A stretch of DNA of 64,000 nt from NCBI GenBank assembly GCA_018268935.1, contig JAFDVS010000123.1:1-64000 (forward strand), given 5' to 3'. Positions 36,501 through 43,933 of this stretch are shown here, piece after piece; position 1 is the first letter of the stretch, and each line of letters opens with the position of its first letter. Made by a program: the position numbers and the translations under genes. This DNA comes from Acidobacteriota bacterium (lineage in GTDB: Bacteria; Acidobacteriota; Terriglobia; Bryobacterales; Bryobacteraceae). The notes under the pieces were generated by a model. That model was not told the DNA's origin and did not search any database. It was given only the letters and a program-made list of their open reading frames with translations.

Positions 36501-36831
36501 CATTCACGCTGCCCACTTCGAGCGTAATCGCCAGCTCCAGCGATTGTCCCGTCGTCAATACGATCCCTTCGCGCTGCGCCCGCCGGAACCCTTCCACGGT
36601 CGCCGAAACCGTGTAGCCGCCGATGGGGAGCGAACGAAGAGAATAAAAACCGGAAGAATTGCTGCGAGTGCTGGTGCGAACACCGCGTTCCACACTCACC
36701 GCCACAACTTCGGCGTCAGGAATTACTGCGCCCTGCGGATCCGTCAGAATTCCGCTGATGGTTGCCTCGGGGGATTGCGCAAAAAGAAATACGAGGAGGC
36801 TAAAAAAAAGACAAACCCCTTTCCTTATCAT
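33526..36831 (-). CDS. Oar-type TonB-dependent receptor with carboxypeptidase-regulatory-like N-terminus
   Basis: 1101 residues. A signal peptide (KGVCLFFSLLVFLFAQS) is followed by a carboxypeptidase-regulatory domain (~22-105, SGILTDPQGAVIPDAEVVAV, GFYSLRSLPIGGYTV), a plug (~125-240, SQTIEDMPLGDRRAMNLIEL; GFSAEYGGSASGVIIANTKSG) and a large barrel ending QVQMGLRATY. Its layout is the same as the receptor at 6956. The substrate is unknown. It converges with the PepSY gene, and the next gene on its own strand ends 22 bases before its start. Confidence 0.87.
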   Translation of the reverse strand: MIRKGVCLFFSLLVFLFAQSPEATISGILTDPQGAVIPDAEVVAVSVERGVRTSTRSNSSGFYSLRSLPIGGYTVSATVEGFRRAQREGIVLTTGQSLELAITLEVGSVNESVTVTGQTALLETRTSDASQLIESQTIEDMPLGDRRAMNLIELTGGAVFVDYDNGGKPNFSLAGGRTQSQMMFIDGGGAQNMRVGVGQIDTDPPVESLQEVKILSNGFSAEYGGSASGVIIANTKSGTNQIKGSLFEYMRNQKLDAPNFFSPIVNGERQKPALRYNVFGGTVGGPLRRDRTFFFVSYEGSRRRDGSIRTLTVPTELQKAGNFSQTFNGRNVLVAMYDPATGRTEAGNVVRDPFPGNILPQARMDPVALQLLPFYPVANRAPDDLAGANNFRANDVTSLTRDNYIVKIDHNLTSYNKITARYLYNSDNTRGNSVFPVRAADPANDADRHQQFWYGTWTRIFSPALLHELRYTFGDRINHAYARGLGGGWPSKLGLKGLPDDAFPQFGAAGFAALGSGTQERRQFPIRQHQVVSNASWIRNRHTFKFGGEFRPSLNRELFRPSISGDFAFSRGYSGLPGNANTGSGLLTMLLGVPTNLAQRETPVVERSSWYIAGFFQDDWNVREGLTLNIGLRWETDTPLRDANLRMNAFDTTTVNPVSGTPGVVKFLGVDGYRSTPFDGDYNNFGPRFGFAWKPLRRSRTVLRGGFGVFYAHPFDRAEANTATLGFERSSTLVLLDNTIGIPYTMGGGLPLRPLETPVLSDSFGAVPVSVAPNQAVTFFETNRRIGYSQQFNMRVQHEFAGSILMEVGYLGNLSRKLGGDNLSLNQIPPWILGPGRTGRQYRPFPQFSNVSVLAPSLGVSSYHAGTLKMEKRFSHGLNLLSTYTWAKFLDNTSGGGATLGDEGAAYSNFYNRRMDWGPSENDIRHRMTFSSVYQLPFGAKRRYWRQHPLRYAAGGWSIGTIVTLQTGAPITVQTQTNSSNANSAGAQRADVLRDPNLPVSERRVERWFDTLAFAQPALYQFGNQGIGLVRADGRINWNTSLIRSFRLGEKKQVQFRGEFFNLPNHPNFNNPAHQFQGAGFGIVNAARPGRQVQMGLRATY

Positions 36832-36853
36832 GCCTCCAGCATAGCGCCGCTGT

Positions 36854-37261
36854 TCAGCAACGCAAGCCTAAAATGCCGTTCAGGTAGGAAACCAGATGCT
36901 TCCACACCAGGTAGTAGGCAGCCATGCCCACCGGCGTGAACATCGCCGCCAGCGAGAACGGAATGAACGCCAGTTGAAAATAGGAGGCCAGTGCGTACCC
37001 GCAGGGCACCAGCAGGATCGGCAGCAGCGCTCCGTGCACCCCGAACGGCAGCCGCGGCTTCGCCTGATACAGCACATTCCACAAACCCCACAGATTGGGA
37101 ACCACGGCCATGGGAAACACCACCGCCCGTTCAATGGCAGCCGGCAAACGGTAGAAGGCATGCGCCACCACCAGCGCCGTGAGGATCACCAGCAACATCA
37201 GCGTCGGAAGCAGTATGCCTGCCATGTACGCTCGCAGATAGGGATGTCGATTCATATGCAC
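36854..37261 (-). CDS. Small four-helix membrane protein
   Basis: 135 residues with about four hydrophobic segments (ILLPTLMLLVILTALVVAHA, VFPMAVVPNLWGLWNVLY, LLPILLVPCGYALASYF, MAAYYLVWKHLVSYL). I do not recognise a named family. It is last in a four-gene operon (methyltransferase, ECF sigma, small anchored protein, this), 3 bases after the previous stop, so it may belong to the signal-sensing side of the sigma factor. Confidence 0.6.
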   Translation of the reverse strand: MHMNRHPYLRAYMAGILLPTLMLLVILTALVVAHAFYRLPAAIERAVVFPMAVVPNLWGLWNVLYQAKPRLPFGVHGALLPILLVPCGYALASYFQLAFIPFSLAAMFTPVGMAAYYLVWKHLVSYLNGILGLRC

Positions 37262-37264
37262 TCC

Positions 37265-37468
37265 TCACAGGTGATACAGCAGAGCAGCCGCCAGTTCGGG
37301 ATACAGCAGCACCGCCGCCGCAATCCCCGCCGCAATGGCCCAGTCCCACTCGCTGAAACGCGGCCCGCGTTGCGCCAGGCGCTGTTCCATGCGCGGCCAA
37401 AGATCCTTCTCCAATCGCGACTCATGTTTCATCGCCCGCAGCCGCTCCACCAGAAAATCGTCGTTCAT
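37265..37468 (-). CDS. 67-residue single-pass protein, possible minimal anti-sigma factor
   Basis: The start codon overlaps the stop of the ECF sigma gene in ATGA, so the two are translationally coupled. Residues 1-42 are a charged, helical cytosolic part (FLVERLRAMKHESRLEKDLW, PRMEQRLAQR) and residues ~44-66 one membrane segment. This is the layout of an anti-sigma factor (cytosolic sigma-binding helix plus anchor), but without a zinc motif or periplasmic domain. The function is inferred from position and layout only. Confidence 0.55.
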   Translation of the reverse strand: MNDDFLVERLRAMKHESRLEKDLWPRMEQRLAQRGPRFSEWDWAIAAGIAAAVLLYPELAAALLYHL

Positions 37469-37959
37469 GGCTTCACTCCCATCGATTCCAATTTGCGCCG
37501 CAGAAGCTGCAACGCCCGCGCCCGGCGCGTTTTCACCGTCGCCACCGGGATATCCAGCGCCTGCGCAATCTGCTCCACCGGTTCTTCTTCAATCAACGAC
37601 AGCACGGCCACAGCCTGAAACTTTGCCGGCAGCGAATGCAAAGCTGTCTCCAGGCGGGCCTGCAGTTGCCGCTGTTCGGCGTAGGGAGCATCCACAGCCG
37701 AAGGCGCAACCGTCAGTTCCACCAGCCGCGGCGCGTGCCGCAGGTGATCCAGCGCCACGCGCGTTGCGATGCGCCTCACCCACGGCGCAAACGGCCGCGA
37801 AGAATCGTAGGTGGAGCGGTGCTTCCACACGCGCCAGAAGGTTTCCACCGTCAGATCCTCCGCTGCCGTGCGATCGCGCACCATCCTGGCAATCCAGGCA
37901 TAAACCACAGCCTGGTGCGCGCGAAACAGTGCTTCAAACTCGCCGCCATCGAGGGGCAC
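37465..37959 (-). CDS. ECF-family RNA polymerase sigma factor
   Basis: 164 residues. Region 2: FEALFRAHQAVVYAWIARMV, AAEDLTVETFWRVWKH, APWVRRIATRVALDHLR. Region 4: ALHSLPAKFQAVAVLSLIEE, PVEQIAQALDIPVATVKTRR. The -10 and -35 recognition helices are intact. It starts 3 bases after the methyltransferase gene and overlaps the small anchored protein, so it is part of a four-gene operon. Confidence 0.88.
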   Translation of the reverse strand: MPLDGGEFEALFRAHQAVVYAWIARMVRDRTAAEDLTVETFWRVWKHRSTYDSSRPFAPWVRRIATRVALDHLRHAPRLVELTVAPSAVDAPYAEQRQLQARLETALHSLPAKFQAVAVLSLIEEEPVEQIAQALDIPVATVKTRRARALQLLRRKLESMGVKP

Positions 37960-37962
37960 GCA

Positions 37963-38457
37963 TCACCGCCAGGGAAACCATCGGGGCACCTGGGCGCAGT
38001 AGGCTTCGTACTCCTGGCCAAACTTCGCCCGCAGCACCGGTTCTTCGTATAGCACAACAAACAGGTGCGCGAACATCGACCAGACAATCGCAAACACCAG
38101 CACCGCCAGTGACCCAAGGTACAGCGCCAGCCCGCACAATGCCGTCAGCCCTCCGATGTACATCGGGTTGCGAACCATCGAATACGGCCATACGGCGACA
38201 AACCGCCGTGGAGCATCGAACGGCGCGGGCGTGCCCCGGCCGCGTGTGACGAAGGCAGCGACACTGGCCAAGGCTAGCGCCAGTCCAGTTGCGATCAGCA
38301 CCAGCCCTGCCGAAGTGGCCGGAAGGTCCGCCGGCATGCGCCCATCCAGCGTGCGGATCCACAAAGCGATATACAGCGATACGGTGAAGAAGCCCGTGGC
38401 ATACAGCAGCGACCGGACCGCGGTGAAAACGGTTTCCATCGTTCCTTCTCCTTTCAC
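37963..38457 (-). CDS. Isoprenylcysteine carboxyl methyltransferase (ICMT)/PEMT-like membrane protein
   Basis: 164 residues (a second ATG at residue 7 is possible). Four hydrophobic segments are followed by the ICMT signature near the C-terminus: GPYxxVRNPMYIGG-like YSMVRNPMYIGG, then EEPVLRAKFGQEYEAYCAQV and PRWFPW. Bacterial members are S-adenosylmethionine-dependent methyltransferases of unknown or lipid substrates. It heads the ECF sigma operon. A methyltransferase as a member of a sigma operon is unusual, and its link to the signal is unknown. Confidence 0.8.
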   Translation of the reverse strand: MKGEGTMETVFTAVRSLLYATGFFTVSLYIALWIRTLDGRMPADLPATSAGLVLIATGLALALASVAAFVTRGRGTPAPFDAPRRFVAVWPYSMVRNPMYIGGLTALCGLALYLGSLAVLVFAIVWSMFAHLFVVLYEEPVLRAKFGQEYEAYCAQVPRWFPWR

Positions 38458-38516
38458 CTGTTAGTACTGTGATCGCTGAGCCGCGGGATTCATTTTCTTC
38501 CCTTCCTCGCTGGTGT

Positions 38517-38531
38517 TACACTTTCCCTCTA
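38517..38531 (+). promoter_or_regulatory. Putative -10 box for a leaderless start
   Basis: TACACT at 38517-38522 stands 8 bases before the ATG at 38531, with no Shine-Dalgarno sequence between. A matching -35 is not obvious. Confidence 0.4.
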
Positions 38532-39106
38532 TGGATCCACAGCCGATCACGTTGCTGCTGCAGAAAGTGGGGCAGGGCGACAAAGGATCGGAGTCCGCCT
38601 TGCTCGAACTCGTCTACTCCGAGCTCCACCGGCTGGCGTCTTCCTACATGCGCAGGGAACGGAAAGATCACACCCTGCAGCCTTCCGCCCTGGTCAACGA
38701 AGCCTACGTAAAGTTAATCGGCGCCCAGGATGTCCCCTGGCAGAACCGCGGCCATTTCTATGCCGCCGCCGCCCGCGTCATGCGCAACATTCTCATTGAC
38801 TACGCGCGCACGCGCGCCGCCGAGCGCCGCGGTGGTGCTCCCGTCCGCGCCCCCCTGCGCGAAGACATGCTCATGGTGGAAGAGGACCCCGATCGCTTTC
38901 TCCTCCTCGACGCCGCCATGGACCGCCTCGAGCAGTTGGATCCGCGGCAGGCCAAAGTGGTCGAGTTGCGCTTCTACGGCGGCCTGAACGTCGAAGAGAC
39001 CGCCGCGGCGTTGGACATCTCCGAAAAGACAGTGAAACGCGATTGGGCCGTCGCCCGCGCCTGGCTCGAAGCCGAAATCGCCGGCCCGGCCGCACCACGC
39101 GAATAA
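38531..39106 (+). CDS. ECF-like sigma factor, Acidobacteria-type (TIGR02999-like)
   Basis: 191 residues from the ATG at 38531. Family blocks are LLQKVGQGDKGSESALLELV, YSELHRLASSYMRRER, TLQPSALVNEAYVKL, NRGHFYAAAARVMRNILID, YARTRAAERRGG, and in region 4 DPRQAKVVELRFYGGLNVEE, AAALDISEKTVKRDWAVARA. This class is common in Acidobacteria and Planctomycetes and is often beside Ser/Thr kinases; none is seen here. The LarA-like gene begins 51 bases downstream on the same strand but seems to have its own -10. Confidence 0.88.
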   Translation: MDPQPITLLLQKVGQGDKGSESALLELVYSELHRLASSYMRRERKDHTLQPSALVNEAYVKLIGAQDVPWQNRGHFYAAAARVMRNILIDYARTRAAERRGGAPVRAPLREDMLMVEEDPDRFLLLDAAMDRLEQLDPRQAKVVELRFYGGLNVEETAAALDISEKTVKRDWAVARAWLEAEIAGPAAPRE

Positions 39107-39144
39107 ATCAGAATCCGCTGTGCCTCCCCATTCCGCAGGGTTGA

Positions 39145-39158
39145 TATACTTGGCCCTA
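39145..39158 (+). promoter_or_regulatory. Putative -10 box for a leaderless start
   Basis: TATACT at 39145-39150 is followed after 7 bases by the ATG at 39158. Transcription would start on the start codon. No Shine-Dalgarno sequence lies between. Confidence 0.45.
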
Positions 39159-40441
39159 TGGACTTATCGCGTCTCTTACTGGTGCAACAGAATTTTCCCG
39201 ACCGCCGCATTCACGACATTCCCGGTGAAGTCAGGAAACAGCTCACCGATGCCTCTTTTGCCTCCCGCGTGAAACCCGGTGGCCGTGTCGCGATTGGCGT
39301 CGGAAGCCGCGGTATTTCCAACATCGCCACCATCGTCCGCGCCGTGGTGGATTACTTCAAATCCCAGGGCTTGCAGCCGCACATTTTCCCCGCCATGGGC
39401 AGCCACGGCGCCGCCACCGCCGAAGGGCAGGCCGACGTACTCGCCCACTACGGCATCCATGAGGCCACCATGGGCTGCCCCGTCATCAGCCAGTTGGAAG
39501 TCGTGCCGCTCGGCAAAACTCCCGACGGCATCGAAGCCTGGATGGACAAAACCGCCTTCGACAGCGACGGCGTCATGCTCATCGGCCGCGTCAAATGGCA
39601 CACCGACTTCCAGGGCAACATCGAAAGCGGCCTCTTCAAAATGATGGCCATCGGCCTCGGCAAATTCGCCGGCGCCCAGCGCTATCACACCTATGCCTAC
39701 AAGCTTGGCCTCGAAAACGTGATTCGCGGCGTCGGCCGCCAGGTGCTCCAGTCCGGCAAAGTGCTCGGCGGCCTGGCGATTCTCGAAGACGCCTATCACA
39801 ACACCGCCCAGTTGACCCCAGTTTTTGTCGAAGAGATGGAGCAGAAGGAAGAGCAGCTCCTCGCCCTCACCAAGTCCTGGATGGGCAAAATCCCCGTGCC
39901 GCAACTGGACATCCTCATCCTCGATGAAATCGGCAAGAACATCAGCGGCGCCGGCATGGATACCAAGGTCGTCAACCGCGGCGTCCACGGCCAGTACAAC
40001 CCCTGGCCCGATACGCCGAAAATCGACCGCGTCTTCGTCCGCGACCTCAGCTCCCTTACCTACAACAACGCCGTCGGCATCGGCATGGCCGACGTCACCA
40101 CGGACCGCTTGATCAAAAAAATCGATTGGGTGCCCACCCGCATCAACTCACTCACCGCATCCACGCCCGCCGCCATCCGCGTGCCCATCCACTTTCCATC
40201 CGATCGCGAGTGCCTCGAGAAGATCCTGCCCACGGTGGGCAAGTTCTCTTCCAAGGACGTTACTATCGCCTGGATCCGCAATACGTTGGAGCTCTCCCCG
40301 CTGCTCATGAGCGAGAATCTGCTCGACGACATTCGCCGTAACCCGATCCTCGAAATCATCGGTGACGCCCGCGAGATCGAATTCGACTCCGACGGCAACC
40401 TCGTCGAGATGCTCGAGGCGCGCGAAACCGTCGGCCACTAG
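39158..40441 (+). CDS. LarA-like (DUF2088/lactate-racemase N-terminal-like) protein
   Basis: 427 residues. RVAIGVGSRGISNIATIVRA and HIFPAMGSHGAATAEGQADV resemble the N-terminal domain of the nickel-pincer lactate racemase LarA, and GIGLGKFAGAQRYH-like MAIGLGKFAGAQRYH follows. Members of this group without the full LarA pincer-binding set are numerous and mostly uncharacterised; some may be racemases or epimerases of 2-hydroxy acids. No larB/C/E maturation genes are seen nearby, so nickel-pincer use is doubtful. It lies on its own after an ECF sigma gene. Confidence 0.6.
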   Translation: MDLSRLLLVQQNFPDRRIHDIPGEVRKQLTDASFASRVKPGGRVAIGVGSRGISNIATIVRAVVDYFKSQGLQPHIFPAMGSHGAATAEGQADVLAHYGIHEATMGCPVISQLEVVPLGKTPDGIEAWMDKTAFDSDGVMLIGRVKWHTDFQGNIESGLFKMMAIGLGKFAGAQRYHTYAYKLGLENVIRGVGRQVLQSGKVLGGLAILEDAYHNTAQLTPVFVEEMEQKEEQLLALTKSWMGKIPVPQLDILILDEIGKNISGAGMDTKVVNRGVHGQYNPWPDTPKIDRVFVRDLSSLTYNNAVGIGMADVTTDRLIKKIDWVPTRINSLTASTPAAIRVPIHFPSDRECLEKILPTVGKFSSKDVTIAWIRNTLELSPLLMSENLLDDIRRNPILEIIGDAREIEFDSDGNLVEMLEARETVGH

Positions 40442-40611
40442 CCGCGTCCCCGCAGCAACACCACCGCCACGCAGAACGATTCAGCGAAGTACGGGCGAAG
40501 ACCCTGTCTCCCGGAGTATTTCGTCTCTCCCATCCCGCCGGCAAACAGTTTTCATCACAAATGTTTTATTCACACGTTTTGCAACATTGCTGCCGCATAA
40601 ATAGATGATGA
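40442..40611. other. Intergenic sequence before the structured RNA region
   Basis: No gene is supported. The last 60 bases are AT-rich and could hold a promoter for the RNA region that follows, but no clean -35/-10 pair is seen. Confidence 0.35.
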
Positions 40612-41341
40612 CAAAGGAAATAGAGTTGTGTGAAAAACTGAGATTTCCTTTGACAGAAAGCACTGGTTGGAGCCATACTGCAGATGGTTCCAAGAGGCAC
40701 ACGGAACAGTGAGCCAGACGGGACGTAGCGGACTCGGACCGATGAGCCGCGGGGGAAACTCCGTGGGGAGTGATGAGAGATCGGGCGTTCGGTTATGGTA
40801 AGCCATCCTGTAAGTTGACCTGTTGGCGCGTGGCAGACCCGCAAGGGCGAGCCGAAGGCCGCAAGGCTGGAGAGCCGGAGGGATGAAAGTCCCGAAGGGG
40901 AGCGCGGGCAGGGCGAGAGACGGGAACGGCGGTTGAAAGCTTGGCAACGGGTTTTCCAGTGTAGATCGGCCCCGAATGCGGAAACGAGCGAGGCCGGAAA
41001 TTGGGAAGCGGACCGGGTCAGGTGGAAGACTGCTGTGAATCGCGAAGCGAAAAGGCCGGGATCGTTCGATCCTGCAACGGCGGACCGGGAGACCGGAAGT
41101 CATGGCAGGCTAGAGAAAGGCCATCGCGAGTGAATCGGCTTCGGGCAATCTGGTGAGCAGGCGAACCCGACAGCGGCGAAGCGTTACCGGCAAATCCGGT
41201 GGCGGGGAGCTGGAGGGCAGCGCACAACAAGATTGTTTCGCCAAGCTCACGCCGAGCATGCACGGCGGGTGAGCGAACTGGAAAGTTGGTCACTTGGAAC
41301 CAATTCTTTTTGGCCCGCGTTTTTCCGGTTGAATATTCCGA
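40612..41341 (+). ncRNA. Large structured RNA candidate of unknown family
   Basis: About 700 bases without a credible protein gene, rich in short hairpins closed by GNRA-like loops. Examples: a 10-bp perfect pair CAAAGGAAAT (40612-40621)/ATTTCCTTTG (40643-40652); CCC-GCAA-GGG and GCC-GCAA-GGC near 40838-40868; GGGA-TGAAAG-TCCC near 40880; CGC-GAA-GCG near 41042; GGATC-GTTC-GATCC near 41060; and CTCAC-GCCG...CGGC-GG-GTGAG near 41246-41274. It ends just before an intrinsic terminator-like hairpin. RNase P RNA and tmRNA signatures were looked for and not found. A group II intron remnant is possible, but no domain V or reverse transcriptase was found. The strand is assumed from the GNRA loops. 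Confidence 0.5.
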
Positions 41342-41349
41342 ACTAAGGA

Positions 41350-41380
41350 AAAGGCCGCCAGGGTTCACCTGGCGGCCTTT
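41350..41380. terminator. Terminator-like hairpin, bidirectional
   Basis: A perfect 13-bp stem (41350-41362 with 41368-41380) around the loop GTTCA, starting with AAA and ending with TTT, so it can work in both directions. It ends the structured RNA region on the plus strand. Confidence 0.65.
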
Positions 41381-41463
41381 GAACTGTGTAGCGCAGGGCC
41401 CCTGGCCTGCGGCCAAGCCACATCTGCGTATCGGGCGCAGCCCGGACCGTTCCCCTCCAAGCA

Positions 41464-41504
41464 CAACAAAGGCCGCAAGGGGTTAACCCCCGCGGCCTTT
41501 GTTG
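41464..41504. terminator. Terminator-like hairpin downstream of the metalloprotease gene
   Basis: A 13-bp perfect stem (41464-41476 with 41492-41504) whose loop holds another palindrome, GGGGTTAACCCC. It lies 18 bases after the stop of the minus-strand metalloprotease gene. It shares the AAAGGCCGC/GCGGCCTTT stem core with the hairpin at 41350. Confidence 0.7.
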
Positions 41505-41521
41505 CTCTAACTCCGTTCCGT

Positions 41522-43537
41522 TTAATTGCTCGACTGAGCCACCCACATCGGACGCCCGTTGACGTAGATAATCCCCGTCCGCGAAAGGCCCGTCGTGTTC
41601 TGCGCAACCGAAAATTTCACCACGCCCGACGTCGTCCCGCTGATCGTCTGAATCGTGATCCACGGAACCGTCGTCGTAGCCTTCCAACTGCAGCCGGAAG
41701 CCACCGTAACGCTCCCCTGGCTGCTCTGCGCCGCCGCCGAAACCACCACCACTGAGCTCACCGTGACTGCCCCCAACTGGAATCCCGCCGTCACGTTGTA
41801 GGCCTGTGTCACCGGAAATTGCAGCATGGTGGAGGTGGAAGGCAATGTCCCCGTCCAGCCCGTGAAGCAATTGCCGGCAAATGCCGACGCCATCAGCGCT
41901 ACCGTCGAACCCATGTCGTAGTAGTTGTCCGACGTCTGCGGATAAATGCTCACCGTGCCGCGCGTCGTGCTCGAACTGATCGCGCTCACCAGGTACTTGG
42001 TCTTGTAGTTCGCTGTCAGGCTCAGGTTCGATGTCCCGGCGCTCACCGGGTGTGATTGTGCCCCCGCGTCGCTCCAGGTCTGGAACGTGTAGCTCACGCC
42101 CGTCCCCGCCGCGTTCGGCGCCGACACCGAATGGCTTGTCCCCGCTGTCCACGTCAGCGTCGCCGGCGTCACCACCGACGCCCCGTCAATCACCAGCGTC
42201 CGGCCCTGCGGGTTCGAGTTGATCGTCGCCGTAATCGTCGTCGGAGGCGGCGGCGTGCTCGGCGGCGGCGGCGTCGTCACCGTAGCCGGATACATGATCC
42301 GCACTCCGCCAATGTCACCCGAGGAGAGACCGCTGCGCTGTCCGATCGCGGCGCCCGCCGGATTGGTCGTCACGATCGTGGGCAGTCCGTTGGAGGAAAA
42401 CGCATACCCGCTATAGTGCATGATCGAACCATAGTCATAGGTGTTCACCAGCTGCCCGCTGGTGGCGATAGAAAAGTTCGACAATGCGCTGGAGGTGATA
42501 TTCGCCGTGTTGATGATCACCCAACCCGCCCGGTCGCTGCGCGTATGCTCATGATACAGGCCAACCGAGTGGCCAATCTCATGGATCACGTTGCCGGTCG
42601 AGCAGTCGTCGCCGATGTTGATCGGCTGCCCGGCCATGCCCAGCCGTCCAATATAAGAAGAGCACGAGCCGGCGCTGGTGGCGCGCGTGAACGTCACATA
42701 GTAGCTTTCCGTAGTCCTCGGGATAAGCGAAATCGAGCCCGCTAGCTGCGTGTTCCAATGCGCCACGGCGCTCGTGATGCGCGCCTGGTTCGGCATCGTC
42801 GGGTCGATCGTGTACGGAATGACCCCGTTCGGCCATTTGTTGGTTGCCCCAGTCGCCGACCGCGCCAGTTGCGCCTTGTCCCCGCGGTACTCTTCCAATT
42901 CATTCACGGGGCCAAGCAGGATGTCGCCCTGCCACACGCCAACCCCGTCCACCACTTCGTGCTCCACTGCCATCCCCTGAAACACCGACACCCGGCGTTC
43001 CACCGGCCGGGCGCTTTCGGCGATCCACGCCGTTTCGTCGATCCCGTCCGATACCCCAATCTCCGGTATCGAGAAGGGCAACGTCGGAATTTCATCGTTC
43101 ATCTGGACTTCCACGGCCACTCGCGAGCCGGGAATCGCCCGCGTCCAGAAGTCCCCTGCCTGCTGCGGACCCGCGCCGCGCAGCGGCCCCACAATCCGTG
43201 TCACCTGATTCTGCGAATCGAGACCATAGACATATAGTCTGGCCCCTTCCGGCAGTCGAAAATCCTTAAAGTGCAAACGCATTGCGGCCGCTCCGGAGCT
43301 TGAGAGCGTGAGCACCAGAACACGGTCCGAATTGTCGGTGGTGAAGAATTGAAACGCCTCGTCCGGAATCTGCGGCAGTGCGCGAATCTCCCCTTCCGGA
43401 GCATGGCGCGTGACTACGGAGCTAGCCTCCCACGCCGGCGCCTGATCGATCCACCCCCACGCGGGGGCCTTCAATTCCGTCGGATCCTGAGCAAATACGG
43501 TAGTTAGTATGGCGGCAAAAACGGCGAACAGTCTCAT
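41522..43537 (-). CDS. Secreted astacin-type (M12A) zinc metalloprotease with BACON-like C-terminus
   Basis: 671 residues with a signal peptide (MRLFAVFAAILTTVFA). Residues ~60-190 form a prodomain-like region. The catalytic domain has H-E-I-G-H-S-V-G-L-Y-H-E-H-x-R at ~316, the complete astacin zinc motif, and the downstream Met-turn region SIMHYSGYAFS. After ~400, a Pro/Thr linker (TPPPPSTPPPPTT) leads to divergent InlB-like repeats (~430-590, FQTWSDAGAQSHPV) and a BACON-like end (WKATTTVPWITIQTIS). It would digest extracellular protein while attached to or binding a polymer. It is isolated between the two non-coding structured regions. Confidence 0.88.
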   Translation of the reverse strand: MRLFAVFAAILTTVFAQDPTELKAPAWGWIDQAPAWEASSVVTRHAPEGEIRALPQIPDEAFQFFTTDNSDRVLVLTLSSSGAAAMRLHFKDFRLPEGARLYVYGLDSQNQVTRIVGPLRGAGPQQAGDFWTRAIPGSRVAVEVQMNDEIPTLPFSIPEIGVSDGIDETAWIAESARPVERRVSVFQGMAVEHEVVDGVGVWQGDILLGPVNELEEYRGDKAQLARSATGATNKWPNGVIPYTIDPTMPNQARITSAVAHWNTQLAGSISLIPRTTESYYVTFTRATSAGSCSSYIGRLGMAGQPINIGDDCSTGNVIHEIGHSVGLYHEHTRSDRAGWVIINTANITSSALSNFSIATSGQLVNTYDYGSIMHYSGYAFSSNGLPTIVTTNPAGAAIGQRSGLSSGDIGGVRIMYPATVTTPPPPSTPPPPTTITATINSNPQGRTLVIDGASVVTPATLTWTAGTSHSVSAPNAAGTGVSYTFQTWSDAGAQSHPVSAGTSNLSLTANYKTKYLVSAISSSTTRGTVSIYPQTSDNYYDMGSTVALMASAFAGNCFTGWTGTLPSTSTMLQFPVTQAYNVTAGFQLGAVTVSSVVVVSAAAQSSQGSVTVASGCSWKATTTVPWITIQTISGTTSGVVKFSVAQNTTGLSRTGIIYVNGRPMWVAQSSN

Positions 43538-43559
43538 CCTTGAATTCCTCCCTTAGTGA

Positions 43560-43890
43560 CTGGCCCACACCTCCGCGGTGCACGGCGAGTAGTACTGCGG
43601 GTTCCCATGACCCACCATCGACCGATGCGGCGACAGTATGCGTCAGGGGAACACCTAAATGGGGAGAAAGAAGAGACCTTAGCAGCCCGTGGAGTAACCA
43701 CGGAAATCTACCGAGCCGCGCGTGAGCATGCGACTTCTAACGACTCATGGGTCTACAGGGGACTCAGTTGGGAGAAAGGCGGGTGCGCATGCGCGGTTGC
43801 CGAGTCCAGGCTCTACCAACTGTCCCGGTTAGGAACTGCGCAGTTAGTGCCAAGGGGGCCGAACAGCTCAACCCGTCTCACCTAGTATAC
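43560..43890 (+). ncRNA. Structured RNA candidate, HEARO/omega-RNA-like
   Basis: A 396-base gap (43538-43933) between two minus-strand genes with no credible gene but strong pairing. CCGTGG-AGTAA-CCACGG is near 43690. GGACTC (about 43759) pairs with GAGTCC (about 43801), enclosing GGGAGAAAGGCG and a GCGCATGCGC palindrome with GGTTGCC; GAGCC/GGCTC encloses the whole. From memory the core resembles HEARO RNA (the omega-RNA of IsrB/IscB nucleases), whose size is about 300 bases, but I could not compare alignments. No IsrB/IscB or TnpA gene is present, so it would be an orphan copy. Confidence 0.4.
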
Positions 43891-43933
43891 AAAGAAGATC
43901 GGTAGTAGTACTGTTTTTCTTTACGACATATTT

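Noticed and set aside
40570..41103. 177-residue minus-strand open frame in the intergenic region
   Set aside because: No domain, no ribosome-binding site and odd composition; the DNA shows hairpins of a structured RNA instead.
40612..41341. RNase P RNA or tmRNA
   Set aside because: The GAGGAAAGTCCGG and ACAGAA...CCGGC blocks of RNase P RNA and the tRNA-like ends of tmRNA are absent.
43556..43885. 109-residue plus-strand open frame upstream of the metalloprotease
   Set aside because: Low-information protein, no start signal; stems and conserved-looking RNA blocks explain the sequence better.
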